A DNA stretch of 64,000 nt from Lunularia cruciata (GCA_948567375.1 OX419762.1:687001-751000), one strand, 5' to 3'; shown: positions 11,440 through 23,440, numbered from the stretch's first letter. Made by a program: numbers and translations. The notes: generated by a model not told the origin, from the letters alone.

Positions 11440-11987
11440 CAACTTTATGTGGATGGAAAAATGCATTTGAGACCTTGAAGCAAAAATTAACCATTGCTCT
11501 AATTTTGGTATCACCCAATAGGGAATTACTTTTTCACATCTTTGTAGATACCTCTAATACCGCTATGGGAGCTTTTCTAGCTTAGTTCAATGACAAGCAA
11601 CAAGAAAACCCAATCTACTATGCCACTATGCAACTTAGCTTGGTTGAAAGAAACTACTTAACAACCAAATGAGAGTGCTTTGGGATGATCTTTGTTGTTG
11701 ACAAGTTTGGACACTATCTAAAGGGCAATAGTTTCATCTTCCATGTAGATGATAAGGCTCTCAAATACCTGATCAATAAACCATGCCGTATGGGACGATT
11801 GGCCCAGTGGATATTACTCTTGAAAGTGATTTCTTTTACAATAGAATACCATCTAAGAAAGTCCCATGATAATGCAGACTTCTTGTCTCATATTCCAGAA
11901 CTACACACCATTTGCTCCTTTAGCATGGATCTTGTAGACTTCCATCTTTTCTACATATGGGACAACATAACAACACAATCATCTTAG
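11440..11987 (+). pseudogene. RNase H of the Ty3/gypsy element
   Basis: Legible pieces are an 'FVDTS..AMGAFL' segment near 11545, the 'IYYAT.QLS..E.NY.TT..E' segment near 11610-11670, then GHYLKGNSFIFHVDDKALKY (about 11707-11770) and RLAQWILLL near 11800. The last piece is the classic '..TDH.AL.YL....GRLARW' region of Ty3-type RNase H with VDD in place of the TDH. The ALKYL and NADFLS(R/H)IP ends are well preserved. Stops upstream make it inactive. Confidence 0.8.
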
Positions 11988-12129
11988 ATGACCCAAATCA
12001 ATCATTCTCTCTCAATGGGAAGAGTACCCTTTGACTTACCATGGGCCAAACAAAAAATTTACCATTTTTTGCACTTCTTTTTACTCTTTTAGAGGGAGAT
12101 CCTCATTGAATGGAAGTGGATAGAGTACT

Positions 12130-13375
12130 TTGACATTATGTTACCTAGGAAGAGGTTCCCATAATATTAAAGGCATGCCACTTGGATGAATTAGGCAGGC
12201 ACTTCTTTGGTGAACGGACTTCATGCAATGTCTACCTTGCGGGATACTAGTGGCCTTCTATTATGGTAGACACCAACCAATATGCCCGCAAACTATAGCT
12301 TGCTAAACAATCAGCAAATCGTTGTCATGATACTAGATCTCATCCTACACCTCATACACACACCTCAACCATTCTAGAAATGGTGACTTAACTTTGAAGG
12401 ACCTAGCAATCTTGTAGCACAATGGATGAGGTATTGCTACATTGTTGTTACTATAGACTATGTAACACATTGAGAGAAGCTGAATCCTTTGAAAATAATT
12501 CTGTTGCGGTCATTATCTAATTTGTATAGAAAAATATCATTTCAAGGTTTGGCGTTCTCTTATCTATTGGCATGGACAATGGATCCCACTTTATCATTGA
12601 AGGAGCATGAAATTTACTATAGCATATAAGATCTAGCACCACCAATCTACTCCTTACCACCCACAAGAAAATGGTCATGTCAATAGATTTCTCCTAGCAC
12701 TCTGTAATAAAATGGTAAGTATAAACTCCATAGATTGGGATCAAAAGCTCCTAGGCGCTTTTTGGGCTTACCGTAATACCATAAATATTACTATAGACTA
12801 TACCTATTCTAGCTTATCTATAAGAAAGAGGGATTTTGTTGATATAATTTATAATTCTATCACATTATGTGCTTACATATAGTTTGATAAGGACATCTCA
12901 ATCTCTTAAAGGAGAGACAAAAAATGAAGAAAGAGTTTTTTGTGCTACATGCTTTGACAGAAACATGTCTATAAGCACTCTACTGCAGTACACCACTCAA
13001 TCAAAGTGAAAAGCTTACTTTGATCACAAAACCAAGGAGGTCCTATTTTACAAATAGTACTTAGTGTTAAAGTTTAGTGACAAGCTTGGTCAATTTTCCA
13101 ACAAGTTCATTGAAAAATAGCTTGGTCTGTATTGGGTATGGGAAGCATTTGATAACAAATCAGTCCAATTGGAAATAGTGGATGGAGAACTCTTGGTATC
13201 CAAGACCAATTGCACCAAGTATAGACCATATATCCCGCACTACATCCTATTGCGAGACAAAGAAGAAAAGATACTACAAGAAACTTGGTGCTACTTCATT
13301 ACAAAGGAAGAAAGTACAAAAAAACCCCTTGCAAGAAGATCTTCCTTTACGGTCTAAAGGACTTCTTGGATGACT
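12130..13375 (+). pseudogene. DDE integrase of the Ty3/gypsy element
   Basis: The N-terminal zinc-binding part is visible near 12177-12290 (CHLDELGRHFFGERTS, then NVYLAGY). The core reads IVVTIDYVTH near 12442-12470 (first Asp) and GMDNGSHFI at about 12563-12590 (second Asp). A C-terminal piece with RPYIPHYILLRDKEE is at 13215-13270. The stretch between, about 12830-13080, is poorly readable. It ends in an open tail near 13373 with no chromodomain. Inactive because of many breaks. Confidence 0.7.
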
Positions 13376-13390
13376 ATGGGATGATCTTCA

Positions 13391-14090
13391 TGTTGTAGCA
13401 TTAGTGCAACCCAGACCAAGAGTCTTTAAGTACCTTGTGTACTCAAGATTATATGTGTGCCTTTTTTGGCACCTTTTGATACTAGTGAATATGTTGATAA
13501 AAAAACTTTATGAACAAAAGAGCAACATTGGAGCCTTGCTTAGGAGATAAATTATAGGGAATACTCTAGTAGGAACAAACCAATTTTGAGTGGGGTTGGA
13601 AGACCTTAACTTGCACTTACACCATGCGCAAGCTGTTCATTATGCATCTTGTGCATCCCATCTATACCTCCATGCAGAACTTGCACTTCGCATGTTATGT
13701 ATGGTAACTAATCCATGTAGCTTGGGCTACTTATTCCAAGGTTCCTTCATAGCCCAAATTGCATGAGCAATCCATCCCATACAACCTGCAATTCTTGCAC
13801 AAACTAGGTACCATCCTTGTTGGTGACATAGAGCAATTGAAGTATTTATTTCAAGATGTTTAAGACTTTAAAACATGTAATGTAGGTGAATTTAGAGGAG
13901 TTTTTAACGCATAAGAAGCATATCACAGAAAAATGTCATTCATAGTGAAGTCATAGTAAAGTCAAAGAGATGGAATAGTACAATGATTGTACAAGGAAAT
14001 TCTTGATCTCATTTGATAAATTTAAGTATTGAGGAAATTATGATATCATATATATGATAAATTGGTCTACAAATTTTCCTCTATATCTCA
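13391..14090. other. Unassigned; may hold the missing 3' LTR
   Basis: I see no coding signal and no match to the 5' LTR region before 3503. Position after the integrase makes a decayed 3' LTR likely, but nothing in the sequence proves it. Confidence 0.3.
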
Positions 14091-14099
14091 TTCTCATTG

Positions 14100-15560
14100 T
14101 CATCATCAATGTCGTAATCAAGAATACAGAATATTAGATCAACTTCATGACTACTAACCACCACCACCGTATGGTTGTAAATCTATATCAGATAATGTTA
14201 TTGTTATAGTCTTTATTTTGATTTTCATTCTACTCCTTGATATGGAGTTTCTCTACTTTAGACCATATTTTCTTAATACAAAATATTTGCTCTAACTCAA
14301 CCTTACTCTTCTCAACTTCTATAATGTACTTTTATTTCTCAATTTTTGCAAACTCTTGAGCCTCTATCTCTTCTATTTTACATCTTCCTTGAGTTCCTAT
14401 GGCCTAACTCTTCCACTTACTAGGGTTTGTAAATTTTGTGAGAAAGTAGCCGTTGCAAGAATTATCTTAGTCATTTAAGAGATCTTTATCTTCTTGTGTG
14501 ATTTACTATCTCCTTCTCAAGATGCACTCTCCTCCTTTTGTCTAGCTTCTTGAGAAAGGATCTACTCTTCTCTACAAATTAGAGTAACATCTTGTGGTAC
14601 TATTGGAACTCATATTGAATTTACTCTTCTCTTACAATTAGAGCAACATCTTGTGGTACTATTGGAACTCAGATTGAACTAGCTTGGCTCTCCTCTTCAA
14701 GCCTACCATGAGAATCTAGCCCTTGCATACTTAGGATAGTGAATGGACTTGAGTACATGCCGAACTCAAGAAAATCTTCCACCATTTCTTCTTCCTCCTC
14801 AACTACATTCTCTATACCATGGGAGCTTGATTGTGCTCCTTCCTTCTCAATTTAATGCATGACCTAAACATTATCTTTGTCTCCAATATTTTTAGCAACA
14901 CCACCACCAATACTAACTAGCACACATGGAGATGTATTTGCATGACTTCCAACCATCAAAACCATGTGGTCAAAGTGTGGACATATGTAATTTAACATTA
15001 TTGTCTATTATTCTCCATATGTGTTTAAACTCTTTGTTTGTGAGTCCTTCTCTTTTATCCTTGTTCTTTCATTCCTTTGCTTCCTTGTAGGACTTTATAT
15101 ATCTTGCACATTGCTTGTACAATTTTTCTCTAGTCAATAAAGATGAAAATCCTCTCCTATGTTGCACAAAATATGTGGCCATGTAACTAAATGTCCTCAT
15201 CTTTTGAAGTTGCTTCTTGCAATGACTATCATGAATTTGATTGAGGTGCTCTTTGTCCTCTAAGAAATCCAGAAATTGTGGATACCAATGGTCAATCATG
15301 TGGAACTTATCTTCCTCATCCTTAGACTTGTTCCATATAGGCAAAGACTAAACCATCTTCAAAAGCTCTTGGAATCTTGAAGGTGCTTGCAATGATAGAG
15401 TTATAAGATTGAGAGCTATAATGGTCAGGGATATAGAATGAGAATGAGGAGAAATGGTAATACAAAGTGAAATAGCCAAAGCAATAGAATTGATTTTGAT
15501 ATTTACAGAATTAAGATTGTCCATTGTAATCAGTTGCAAATCCTACATGGATTTAATTGC
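14100..15560 (-). pseudogene. Unidentified repeat-family gene, copy 1
   Basis: The clearest open part is 15069-15344, 91 codons, including FHMIDHWYPQFLDFLEDKE and REKLYKQCARYIKSYKEAKE, a basic helical region. Downstream on the same strand a segment (CPHFDHM...SPCVLVSIGGG at about 14900-14990) and a Glu/Lys-rich tail follow. The same three parts recur in the same order at 62.1-63.3 kb, so this is a dispersed repeat and not a unique gene. I do not recognise the family; the charged helical layout would suit a DNA-binding accessory or Gag-like protein, but that is a guess. Stops separate the pieces. Confidence 0.45.
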
Positions 15561-17690
15561 TAATGTTTTAGGGTATGCTTGGATCTTGGACTCTTGTTGC
15601 ACAAATGCTAGTGGTGAAAATTTCTCTTGTAATTTCATAAATGGTTTTGGGTGTTGTCTATTTTAGAATTCAAATCCTTGCCAATTCATAATCTGCATGC
15701 ACACTCTCTACATGAGATAAGAATTCAAATTCTTGAGCATTCATCTCTATTATCCACATGGCACTTCTCTTGGACCAAACTTCTTGTCAACGCTTTAATT
15801 CTCACCTATTTTCCTTAATAAACTTAGTATGTTCACTCTTTGAATTGATAATGCTCTACTTATCACATAGTTTTTCTAAACCGTGTAGTGACTTCACTAA
15901 TGTATATTAATGTCATCACTTATTTTTGGGCCTATAAATGTTCAAAACTAAAACCCCACTCTCATAAAGCCATTTTTTTCACCTATATATCAATATAGGA
16001 GAGTATTTTTTTCATTGGAAAATTTTACAACTACTCATAATTTTTTTTTGGATGTCAGAATACTGTCCATAAATTTCCATCACTTTTTAATCTGAAACAC
16101 CTAATATATATATAACCATTATCTTGAAATCAAAAGTGATTTCATAATATGATCCTATTTTTGCCAGTTTTTCACCGTATGACCTTGTTTGTGATTATTT
16201 CACCATATGACCCTATTTCATTATGACCATTGAAGAGAGTCTGCCCGTAAGAGTTGCACGGGAACAAGACTCATTCCATAAGAGTCACCATGAATAAGAG
16301 ATTGAGGAAAAATGAGGACATCACATGATCCTTCTTGATGGCTATGGAAATTGAGGGACAGACTTGAGGCATGTTTTAGAAATTGAAAAAGAAGGCATAA
16401 AGTTGACTGAATTGCTTGAAGTGAGAGTGTGTTAGTGTAAGGATTAGTACAGAGCTTAAATGGTAAAGTGTGAGACTCAAGTTAAGCACACAAGTCAGGA
16501 GTGTGAGAATTGAGGGCAGGTAATTCAACTATGTCCAAAATTTAGGACAAGAAATCCAAGCCTAATAGTACATAATCCAGCTTGAGAGAATTTAATCAAA
16601 CATGCACACTAAGAGACTTGAATAAACCCAAAGTGAGAGACCATAGTACTCATGAGAATTTAGGGTGATAGTGAACCATCAAGGTGAATGTGGAGTCATG
16701 GAGCAGAAGTCAACTATATTGCAAATGGGTAATTTGGTTTTGAAGTGCAATGTTCAGCAAGTGAGCAGTTGAGCATGAGCATGAGCACTCAAGTGCTACG
16801 AGTGACCAAATCTGATATGTGCAAAAGAGTGTTTATTGATACTCACTTGTTCAGGCTATACCTGATTTATGAGAGGGGGAAATTAAGCATTGTGTGAGAA
16901 TTGGTGAGTTAGATGATATTAGTGCAGATGAGGCAAACTCAATTTCCCAAAGGAGAGTTTGGTTCACCTTTGTGTACATGGACCATTTGGTGTCTTTTAG
17001 GAGAAATGAGTGCAACTCAAGAGAAAATAGTGTTGATGAAGCATAATCAGTTCATCAAAGGATAGATTAGCACAACATACTACTTTTTGTGGGCACAAGT
17101 GTAGGAAAATAGTGCTTTGCATACATACAAGCCCAATAGTATAGTTTAGTATTAGAACAACTTAGGCCCAACTTGGATTAGAAATAACTTTTGAGCAAGT
17201 ATTTTTGATCATGCATGAAGGAAATACTATTGTTGTTTTGCAAATGCCATTGGATTAGGTTTGACATTATATCTATGGAACATGCTCAAGGAGGCATATG
17301 AAGGTTATTGTAGGAGGTTTTATATTTTCAAGTGCACAACTTGGGTACTTTGAATGCTACAACTCCCATCATGGTCGCATTTGGGGCTAGGAAGCATCAT
17401 GTTGTTGGCTAGGTAGAGAAGTTGGAACTGACTGCAGATTTGATATTGGAGGAGGCTTTGAATCAAATATATGCTTCTCTCACTTTTCTTCTCTATTTTT
17501 TCATATCCTTTCTCTATACTTGCTTGTTCTTTTTTTTTTTCATTTCTCAATTTTTCTTTTATGTTTGGACATACAACATTTGTCTATTAGGTCTCAATTT
17601 TTGTCATGGAATTATTTTTGTAGTTTTGATTGTGTCTTGACTGTCAATAGTCTATCTTCAAATGCCTCATTTTTTTCCTTGGCATAGGTC
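15561..17690. other. No supported gene
   Basis: AT-rich, non-coding on both strands as far as I can read. Around 16150-16220 a short motif CCATATGACCCTATTT recurs with variation. The open frames near 17320-17640 are T-rich or purine-rich composition effects with no domain. Confidence 0.5.
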
Positions 17691-17699
17691 CATAGAGGG

Positions 17700-19769
17700 A
17701 CTACCATAAATGTCACTCCTCATTTGGCACCCCATACCATGTAAGTGCAACCAAGGAGTAGACCTTTTCATCAATGTTTTAAGCATATATTCATTGTTTC
17801 TTTGGTCTATCTAGATGGAGTCCCTTCCAAGTCACATAATTTTCCTCTACCAACAATGGGCCTCATTTGAGATGATTTGTTTATGGAGGATGCCTCACCA
17901 TGTGTCTCCTGTATCCTTCCTCTTCTTGTCATGACTCCACACCCTCCTTCCACCTCGGACCTTCCCACCAACCCTATCACCCCATCATCCCTTCAAGATC
18001 ACTCTCCCACCTCTACCACCATACTACCTCCTCTGGATCCTTCTCCTCTACTTGGGTCTTCAACACATCTATATATCATACACCATCAACATACTACACA
18101 ATCTTGTCCCGATTGTCTATAAGTCTTGTTTGGATTGTCCATATGTTGAGATTAGCCTAGCACAACATAGAAGGAGATCTCATTGCTTGGGCATTTAGGC
18201 TGAGGCCACCACTATTTCTTCTTCTCCCCCCTCCCCCACACCCCAAGACTCCGTCTATACTCAAGAAGTATCTCTCTAGGCTCTCCCAAACTCGTACACT
18301 TGGTTACATTCTGTACATTCTACATTCCCCTATCTTAGCTTTCTTGCTAGTTTTCCTTTACCATAGATGTACACTTGGATCCCAATGCCATTATGCCCTC
18401 TAACTACATGCTATTTTGGCTAATGACCATGGGAAATATGTCTTCACTTGGACTTTATTGCACTCTTTCCACTATAGACATAACTCCCAACCCATGGAGG
18501 TGCTTCACGCCATTGCAAGACTACCTATAAGATTCATAGGTTTTTGAGAGGAGATTGGGTAACCCTCCAAGAAGGGTAGACTATTAGGGCCTAGGCCATA
18601 GTTAGGCAGATTGTAGAGTCTCCATAGCTCCACTTCCTACTGCTAGAGCATTGTTGCCTTTGTTGCTCCTTGATATTAGATCAAGTATGTGAGTATAGAT
18701 GCATAGCCTTAGTGCTCTCACCTCCTCAACTAGCTCACTTCTCCTGTAATACTCTATCTGTCCTATAGACCATACATCCACCCACCAATGAGAACCCTCT
18801 TTCATTCCTCTATGATTACTAGCAAGATGAGGCATTATTGCTTACCAAGTCCTGCATTACCCGTACTCTACTCCACCATCTATTTTTTCAATGGGAGTGA
18901 CATCTACCCTAATCTTTGAGCACATAAAGGATTGCTTCTCCCCAATTGTGCCAAACTTGTGTTTTCTTCTTCTCTTTGCTTTTTGTCAATGAATTACCTC
19001 AAGTGATGTGCTCTTTATAGCCACTTGTCATTTTAGTACTTCTTGTCTTCTAGCTCTTGCAAAGGAGACCTTAGGTGTACACCCTATTTCCATTGAGGAT
19101 GAATTTTTCATTTGGTATCTTGTACTATTTGCTTATAGTTGAGATAGTCTAAGCCTTCCTTATTGTGTCTCCATTGGATTGCTTTGGTTACTCTAGGAGG
19201 ATGTGAGATGATTATTGCAAACATTCAAGCATCCTTGGGCATCCATCCACATTGGGTGGTGGTCCAAGTTGATGTCTCCAATGCATTCAATGCCATCCCT
19301 TGTCTAGCATTGTGCCATGCTCTTTGCTCAATTAGAGATCAATTTGCTCCTTGACCTCATTTGTTCATACTTTCTATGGCATAGAGACACTTCTATTGTA
19401 TAGCCACCATATTGCTATTGGAGAGTTCACATAGTTGACATATGTTGAGTGCACATGGCAAGGGTATCCCCAAGGGAGGCATCTCTTTGCCATAGCACAT
19501 AACATGGCCTTACAACAAGTGGTATTAGATTTCATGCCTTGTCTTTTCCCATCCCTCTTGGATGACACTCATCTTGTGAGCATCTTAGAGGGTGTAGTTT
19601 AACTAGTGTTTGCTTTGCACTCATCTTAGAGGCCTTGGGTTTACAAGTCCAAACTCATAAATACAAGGCCTAGAACCCATGTCTAATTCTCACTCCCACT
19701 AACTCCTACTAGGATTCAGATTCCCCATAGTTGGTTTGAGAGTTTTGTGCTCTCTTGTAGAACATGAGG
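17700..19769 (+). pseudogene. LINE-like reverse transcriptase, copy 1, 5' half
   Basis: The reverse transcriptase is clear from about 19163: GGCEMIIANIQASLG, HWVVVQVDVSNAFNAI (catalytic-Asp box, about 19248-19294), QGYPQG near 19460, and LLDDTHLVSI near 19551-19580, which is the DD box. These are non-LTR reverse transcriptase motifs, in different frames because of indels. Upstream to about 17700 the sequence reads only weakly and includes the Pro/Ser/Thr-rich frame at 17877-18122; it may be the 5' part of the same element. The copy is cut at 19770-19774 by the chromovirus and continues at 25307. Confidence 0.6.
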
Positions 19770-19964
19770 ATTTCTGTAACAATATGGATTTTAGTGACGT
19801 AGTTAGTAAGACTAACGATGTAGAGAAAAAGCCAAATTAGTCCAAAATATTCCAAAAGCATCTAGGAAGCTTCTTGGTAAGCTTCCCCCCTAGCTTAACT
19901 TACATCCCAAGCAAATAGCTTCTAGAAGCCTCTAACTAGCTTAGCTTGCACGCCAAATAGACGG

Positions 19965-20054
19965 CTTCTAGAAGGAAGCTTCTTGAGAAGCTTCCTGGTT
20001 AACTTGGCTTGCACTCTAAGAAAGCGGATCAAGGAAGCTTCTTGAGAAGCTTCT
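19965..20054 (+). promoter_or_regulatory. Heat-shock-element-like array in the 5' LTR
   Basis: Alternating nTTCn/nGAAn units: CTTCT-AGAAG at 19965-19974, GGAAG-CTTCT at 19974-19983, AGAAG-CTTCC at 19986-19995, and again GGAAG-CTTCT and AGAAG-CTTCT at 20033-20054. This is the arrangement bound by heat-shock factors. It sits some 20-110 bp upstream of the TATA box, where U3 regulatory sites would be. Another pair, CTTCT-AGAAG, is at 19919-19928. Function is inferred from motif only. Confidence 0.6.
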
Positions 20055-20074
20055 CAAGGGCCATGTATGCTACC

Positions 20075-20082
20075 TATAAATA
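20075..20082 (+). promoter_or_regulatory. TATA box of the 5' LTR
   Basis: TATAAATA in the context CTACCTATAAATACC, conserved at the equivalent place (25195-25202) in the 3' LTR. Confidence 0.8.
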
Positions 20083-20187
20083 CCAAAGCTGAAGCTCATG
20101 CTAGGCATTTGGATTTTTCTCTCATTCAAGTGTCCCAATGTGAGCTTCCATTCTCCTATTTCTCTCCTTGGTCTTGGATTTTTACAT

Positions 20188-20200
20188 TGGTATTAGAGTA
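20188..20200 (+). promoter_or_regulatory. Primer binding site, initiator-Met tRNA type
   Basis: TGGTATTAGAGTA begins 2 bp after the 5' LTR and matches the canonical TGGTATCAGAGC with C-to-T changes. Confidence 0.9.
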
Positions 20201-20516
20201 AGAATGGGATGGATGGAATTTATGGACCACCAAATCCACTTCCGCCAAACCAATAGGATTTTCATGTCCAAATATTACCCAAACATTGTGTGACACAATT
20301 CATTACCTCATGCTTTGGACAGGATTTTTTGCATATGATCACTTGTCTAAGGAACCCTTGATACTTCTGATTGTAACTTATGGAGAACAATGGACTTGCT
20401 GCATTTATGTGTTAATCAATTAGATAAATTGGGAGTATTGGGATAGAGTAGTAGTCATGGCGGCAATATCAGACAATATCCTTGTAATGTAGCAACAAAT
20501 CGAGCACCTTAGTTGA

Positions 20517-21345
20517 TTGTTGGATGACCAAGACCAGCAACGACAAGAACACATAGAGAGAGCACTAGTTCAAGATGGAGAAGATTACATCCAATTTCCA
20601 AAACCCAAGGTGTTTGAAGGCAAGGATCTTTTAGGCACAACGGAGAACTTTTTGTTTGATTACAAATGTTACTTTGAAGCCACCAATCTTCAAGATGAAC
20701 GGAAATAGATTCTCTTGGCTTCTAGCCAATTGGATGGTGTGGCAAAAATTTGGTGGCAATTCTGAGTAGAGCAAGTTGAACAACAGATTGTTGCACCAAT
20801 TTTGACATATGCAAAATTCAAGGATGCAATACTTAGCCAATTTCAAACTATAAATGCCACCCGAGCCGCACAAGATAAATTGGTGAAGTTGAAGCAAAAT
20901 TTCAGAATATCATCATGCAAATTCTAGATATACAAGAAGGTGAAGTTCTTGATTAATTTGTGCAAGGATTGAAGTCACAAACCAAATTGGAGATGACCAT
21001 GCAAGAACCACAAAATGTGGAAGAAGCCATGCAATTGGTTGAGCGCTTTGATTCCTTGGTTGCAACAACTTGGTCTTGACCTCAACCTACACAAAGCCTA
21101 CCAATACACTACGCATGGGTGGAGGAACTAGCACCAATGAAGATTGATGTAATCCAACAGAGACCACTTGGTACAGCAAATAGAGAAAGGTTGTGATAAA
21201 ATGGAGGTTTTTTTTTATTGTTGCCAAGTTGGACATTGCATTGCTGAATGTCCAACTAGGAATAGGTGACCTCAACAAGTTGCCCAAATGGAGTTTGTGG
21301 AACATAATGATCAAGGAAACGAGGAATCCCAATAGGAGATCTTGA
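20517..21345 (+). pseudogene. Gag of the chromovirus
   Basis: Begins in an open frame at 20517 (MLDDQDQQRQEHIERAL) and reads through a capsid segment with KPKVFEGKD and FDYKCYFEATNLQDE. WWQF follows near 20750 and a QGLKSQTKLEM segment near 20960-21000. The nucleocapsid knuckle near 21212-21255 reads FYCCQVGHCIAEC: the first Cys of CX2CX4HX4C is replaced, the other ligands remain. At least one frameshift (about 20895) and several stops. In a live element Gag would build the cytoplasmic particle in which reverse transcription occurs. Confidence 0.8.
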
Positions 21346-21441
21346 GCCGCCTATTGGGAGCTTGATTAGTTCCAATGGGATTGAAGGCTCAACTTATGCA
21401 AGTTTGCTTCACTTGCAAGCTATGATATCTAATCGGGGTTG

Positions 21442-21987
21442 TAGGATATTGGAAGTTCAAAGAATTGTATGTCTATGCAAGTAGCAAAAGAACTGGGTAT
21501 TCCTATCAAGCTGGTGATTGGAAGTAGATTGATGATGGCAGATGGTAGAAAAGGTTATACATTTTGTACCTCACATCTTGTTACTTTTAAGATTGGGAAG
21601 GAGTATTTGGAGTGTATGAGGTTTGTAGTGGCACCTCTACACTATGATGTCATTTTAGGACTACCTTGGCTTGAACATCATAAAGTTCAATTTGATTGGA
21701 CCCGACAACAATTCAAGTACAACACCAAGGTAGGGAATTTCAGATTAGGTTGTTTGGCACTTTTGAGTAAGCCACCTAAGAATAGTCAGTCCCAGGATGG
21801 GAAGTTTGTCAAGAAGGTAGCCATAGAGCATACCTTGAAGGAAGAGGAGTCCCAAGATCGGAAGTTTTCCAAAAAGGCAACCAGAGAGCAAGCTTTGCAG
21901 AGAGATGAGTCCCTAGATGGGAAGTTTGTTAGTGAAGCAGCCATAGAACAAGCTTTGGAGGAAGATAAGTCTATTTTTGTGGTGTAG
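21442..21987 (+). pseudogene. Aspartic protease of the chromovirus
   Basis: The active-site triad reads D-I-G (Asp codon at 21445) directly after a TAG stop, followed by SSKNCMSMQVAKELGI. Then comes the flap and the conserved second half, DVILGLPWLEHHKVQFDW (about 21640-21705), typical of plant Ty3 proteases ('DVILGM.WL'). From 21469 the frame stays open for 172 codons. The second residue of the D-(S/T)-G motif is Ile and the upstream stop removes the N-terminal part, so it is inactive. The open tail holds a three-fold 60-bp repeat before the RT begins. Confidence 0.85.
21790..21969 (+). repeat. 60-bp coding tandem repeat (3 copies) between PR and RT
   Basis: Three in-frame 60-bp units at 21790-21849, 21850-21909 and 21910-21969. 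Each encodes a 20-residue unit of the form S-(Q/L)-D-(G/R)-K-F ending in an acidic E-(E/D)-(E/K). The frame is preserved across all three. Confidence 0.9.
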
Positions 21988-22041
21988 ATCAAGCCAATTG
22001 CACAAGGACAATCTGAGGAGTGCAAAGAGCCTCATCAAGCA

Positions 22042-22700
22042 ATGGTTGATCAAATAGTTCAAGAGTTTGCGGACGTGTTTCCAAATGATGTGCCAAAGAG
22101 ATTACCCTCCAATTGTGGTATGCCCTTCAAGATTGAGTTATTGCCAAAAAGTACTCAAGTGAGTAGACCAATCTATTGTCTCTCACCAAACGAGTTGGAG
22201 GAGTTGCGAACAACACTTATGGAGTTGTTGGAGAGGGACTTTATATGACATAGTACCTCTCCTTGGGAAGCACTAGTACTACTTGTTCCAAAGAAGGATG
22301 GAGTACTTTGTTTCTGTACTTATTATCATGGGCTCAATAGGCAAATAGTGAAGAACGCATAATCCCTTGCCTCGGATTGATGACTTGCTTGATCAGTTGA
22401 GTGGAGCACGATACTTTTCCAAGCTGGATCTTCATAGCGGCTATTGGCAAATCCACATTGATAGGGAGGATGTACAAAAGACTACCTTTTGCACAAGGTA
22501 TGGGCATTTTGAGTGGAGAGTTCTACCTTTCGGGCTCACTAATGCTCCAACAGTCTTCATGGGTCAGATGCATTGGGTGTTGGATGGACTATTGGATCAG
22601 TACATGGTGGTGTTCTTGATGATATCTTAATTTATAGCAAGATAGATGCAGAACACATGAATCACATGCAAGAAGTCTTAAGATGACTATGACAATGGAA
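22042..22700 (+). pseudogene. Reverse transcriptase of the chromovirus
   Basis: The N-terminal linker reads VQEFADVFPNDVPKRLP and the fingers ALVLLVPKKDG (about 22268-22300). After a frameshift the palm begins at 22367: [20 protein letters not shown], then [11 protein letters not shown] and [10 protein letters not shown]. The F-(L/I)-D-D-I catalytic box at about 22610-22625 is split by a one-base deletion, so one frame reads VVFLMIS-stop and the next carries the DDILIYS residues. That lesion alone would kill the enzyme. Confidence 0.9.
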
Positions 22701-22734
22701 ATTTTACTACAAAAAGTCAAAGTGTGCCTTTTGG

Positions 22735-23440
22735 CAAAAGGAAGTTACCTTCTTGGGTCACAAGATCTCATCGGAGGGGTTCAAGATGGAAGGAGAGAAC
22801 ATAAAGGCCATTACTGATTGGCCTACTTCAAATGATGCTATACAATTATGGGCATTTAATGGGTCGGCTAATTTTTACTAACTATTCATCCATTATTATG
22901 CTCATGTGGTTGCATTATTGACTAACCTCTTGGAGAAGGACTCAAGCTTCCAGTGGACCACCAAGCATGAAGAAGCATTCCAGAAGTTGAAACATATGAT
23001 GTCTTCAAGACCCATTCTCCAACCGTATGATCCTCAACTACCCTATGTGGTTGATTTTGCTTCTAACTTTGCAATTGGAGCCATGTTGCAACATGAATTC
23101 CCAAATGGACTACATCTCATTGTCTTTGTGTCTTGCCAACTCAACACGGCTAAAAGAAACTACTCTGCTCAAGATCAAGACAACTTGCAATGGTATATGC
23201 CACCAAGGCACGGAGGCATTACCTCTTGGGGAAACAAGTGATCATGCAAATTGATCACAAACTATTGTTACAAACCTTACACTTGGAACACATGAAGAGT
23301 TGACATCATTGATGGGAGGAACAACTCCAATTGGTTGACATCAAACTTGAGTACAAACCAAGTTGGTTCAATGTCATCCTTGATGCCTTATCACGGCAAC
23401 CTGATTTGAAGTCTCTTCTTCTCATCACGGTAGCAATTAC
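22735..23440 (+). pseudogene. RNase H of the chromovirus
   Basis: After the FLGHKIS-type connection (about 22752), the frame from 22906 reads LLEKDSSFQWTTKHEEAFQK and YVVDFASNFAIGAMLQ, with VDFASN in place of the usual (T/V)D.S catalytic Asp box. KRNYSAQDQ follows. A frameshift near 23190 leads to YLLGKQVIMQIDHKLL and WFNVILDALSRQPD (about 23365-23405), the standard closing 'N..ADALSR' segment. Order and content are typical of Ty3-type RNase H in plant chromoviruses. The domain is broken by at least one frameshift. Confidence 0.85.

Larger units (their letters stand above)
3503..13390 (+). mobile_element. Decayed Ty3/gypsy element (OTA/Athila-like), interrupted three times
   Basis: Reads PBS, gag, protease, reverse transcriptase, RNase H, integrase on the + strand. 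The integrase comes last, which gives the Ty3/gypsy order, and no chromodomain is visible. Three younger insertions split it: 5256-5996, 6370-8304 and 9364-10330. The gag-to-protease reading resumes on the far side of the first two. No 3' LTR was recognised after 13390. Lineage placement rests on the tRNA-Asp-type PBS and the style of the pol motifs and is tentative. Confidence 0.75.
19775..20186 (+). repeat. 5' LTR of the chromovirus (412 bp)
   Basis: Starts TGTAACAATATGG and ends GATTTTTACA (TG...CA). It matches 24947-25306 throughout. The extra ~50 bp lies in a stretch that repeats the GGAAGCTTCTTGAGAAGCTT motif. It carries HSE-like arrays and a TATA box. Confidence 0.95.
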
